Shown here in pieces: positions 63,400 through 64,000 of a stretch of 64,000 nt of DNA (within the stretch, counting starts at the first letter, position 1; each line of letters starts with the position of its first letter). Source of the DNA: Agrobacterium tumefaciens (GTDB lineage: Bacteria > Pseudomonadota > Alphaproteobacteria > Rhizobiales > Rhizobiaceae); assembly GCF_017726655.1 (NCBI RefSeq), contig NZ_CP072308.1, positions 1,488,001-1,552,000 of the forward strand. The letters run 5' to 3'. The notes beneath the pieces are model-generated. The model saw only the letters and a program-made list of their open reading frames with translations, did not search any database and was not told the DNA's origin. The position numbers and the translations under genes were made by a program.

Positions 63400-63767
63400 C
63401 AGGAGGCGGCACCGTACATGAACTGTTCCTGCGAGTAGGTGCCGTCCGTGTCGGCTTCCTGGATCGCGTTCTTGAGCAGATCCGCGACCGCGCGGACCGC
63501 GTTGAGATGTGCTTCGACGCGGCTCGCATTGGTCGCAAGCTTGGACTTGATACCCTTCACCTGCTCCATGTAGCCGGCAGCGATTTCCTCGTGCGGCGTG
63601 TCGCGAACCAGCATCGTCAGCTCATAGAGGCAACGGCTTTTATGAGCATTGGAGACCTTAAAATCGAACCTGGGGTCCTTACCGATATTTTCATTCTCGT
63701 TGTCGATGATCATCTCAAGGCGGCCGAGAACGGATTGGATACGGTGGTCGTTCGACATAAGGTCCAT
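63399..63767 (-). CDS. FlgN-like flagellar chaperone candidate
   Basis: This 122-residue all-helical cytosolic protein starts at ATG 63767, preceded by GAGGAG. Two long helices (SVLGRLEMIIDNENENIG and YMEQVKGIKSKLATNASRVEAHLNAVRAVADLLKNAI) match the FlgN/FliT chaperone pattern, and the C-terminal tail ends in QEQFMYGAAS. FlgN proteins bind hook-filament junction proteins before export. It lies directly after the flgJ end and before the FliL-like gene with a 4-nt overlap, supporting a flagellar role. The call rests on context and shape. Confidence 0.6.
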   Translation of the reverse strand: MDLMSNDHRIQSVLGRLEMIIDNENENIGKDPRFDFKVSNAHKSRCLYELTMLVRDTPHEEIAAGYMEQVKGIKSKLATNASRVEAHLNAVRAVADLLKNAIQEADTDGTYSQEQFMYGAAS

Positions 63768-63796
63768 GCTTGTCTCCTCGTTTGGGGTTTTCATTC

Positions 63797-64000
63797 TCAA
63801 GCCTCGTCCGTTTTGTCATTTGAAACGCCGAGGACCTGCCGCTCGAACTCCGCCACCATCCGAATTGCAGCATTATGGTCTTTTTCATTCATCGATACGT
63901 CGGTGATGCCTTTGCTTTCAGCCTTCCGAAGCGCATCCTTGTATGCCTGCTCCGCAATGCCGACACCGCCATTTCTGGAAATCGTGTCGGCAAACTGTTC
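63797..64000 (-). CDS. flgJ: Flagellar rod-binding protein FlgJ, C-terminal part
   Basis: The last 67 residues of a minus-strand gene enter from the right edge and end at TGA 63799-63797. The segment EQFADTISRNGGVGIAEQAYKDAL matches the end of the rod-binding domain of FlgJ, including the conserved GGVGIAEQ. A long helix follows (NEKDHNAAIRMVAEFERQVLG). Rhizobial FlgJ proteins lack the muramidase domain. It is the upstream gene of the FlgN-like and FliL-like genes, with 29 nt to the next start. Confidence 0.7.
   Translation of the reverse strand, partial: EQFADTISRNGGVGIAEQAYKDALRKAESKGITDVSMNEKDHNAAIRMVAEFERQVLGVSNDKTDEA

Overview
The window looks like a chromosomal segment of an Agrobacterium/Rhizobium-type alphaproteobacterium (Rhizobiaceae). 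The reasons are a rhizobial alpha-glucoside operon (aglEFGAK with aglR), a zwf-pgl-edd Entner-Doudoroff operon, a CbrA/PdhS1-like cell-cycle kinase with a perfect CtrA box in front of it, a tRNA-His without an encoded G-1, and two copies of a RIME-like palindromic repeat. Genus and gene symbols are inferred from remembered protein families and gene order; no database was searched.

Layout. 1-11.0 kb is core or housekeeping: the end of an unrecognised gene, a small exported protein divergent from a two-component system, a zinc alcohol dehydrogenase, a MAPEG protein, guaB, a Tat-exported metallo-beta-lactamase-fold hydrolase, an MFS exporter, and a ppx-rlmE operon. 11.5-25.7 kb is a polysaccharide cluster with AT-richer spacers: Wzx flippase (apparently frameshifted), three GT4 glycosyltransferases, a Wzy-type polymerase, a Tat-exported GH10 glycanase, an Ala-rich exported protein facing a transglutaminase-like cysteine protease, an O-antigen-ligase-type protein, a PPP-type phosphatase and a Wzz/BY-kinase. 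It has no initiating sugar-phosphate transferase and no outer-membrane exporter, so it must borrow these from elsewhere. It ends next to tRNA-His.

26.5-32.4 kb holds tRNA-His, the 1254-residue histidine kinase and a lone Fbp-type permease. 32.7-46.3 kb is nitrogen and two-carbon metabolism: a PotFGHI-type putrescine importer, an ScfR/RamB-like regulator divergent from isocitrate lyase, a LysR regulator, small genes, an HI0933-family flavoprotein, and the first two enzymes of the gamma-glutamylputrescine pathway (puuA, puuB). 46.4-58.9 kb links sugar uptake to catabolism: zwf-pgl-edd, then the agl operon, which imports and splits alpha-glucosides into glucose for that pathway. AglR has two matching palindromic operators in the divergent promoter region. 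59.1-64.0 kb holds folD, a kinase-less Wzz protein with a GT26-like partner, and the edge of a flagellar operon (FliL-like, FlgN-like, flgJ end).

No CRISPR array, transposase, integrase or rRNA was seen. The points most worth a second look are the single-base frameshift at a C run in wzx, the CtrA box in front of the kinase that is thought to control CtrA, the incomplete polysaccharide cluster beside tRNA-His with its GH10 enzyme and protease/Ala-rich protein pair, and several small genes.
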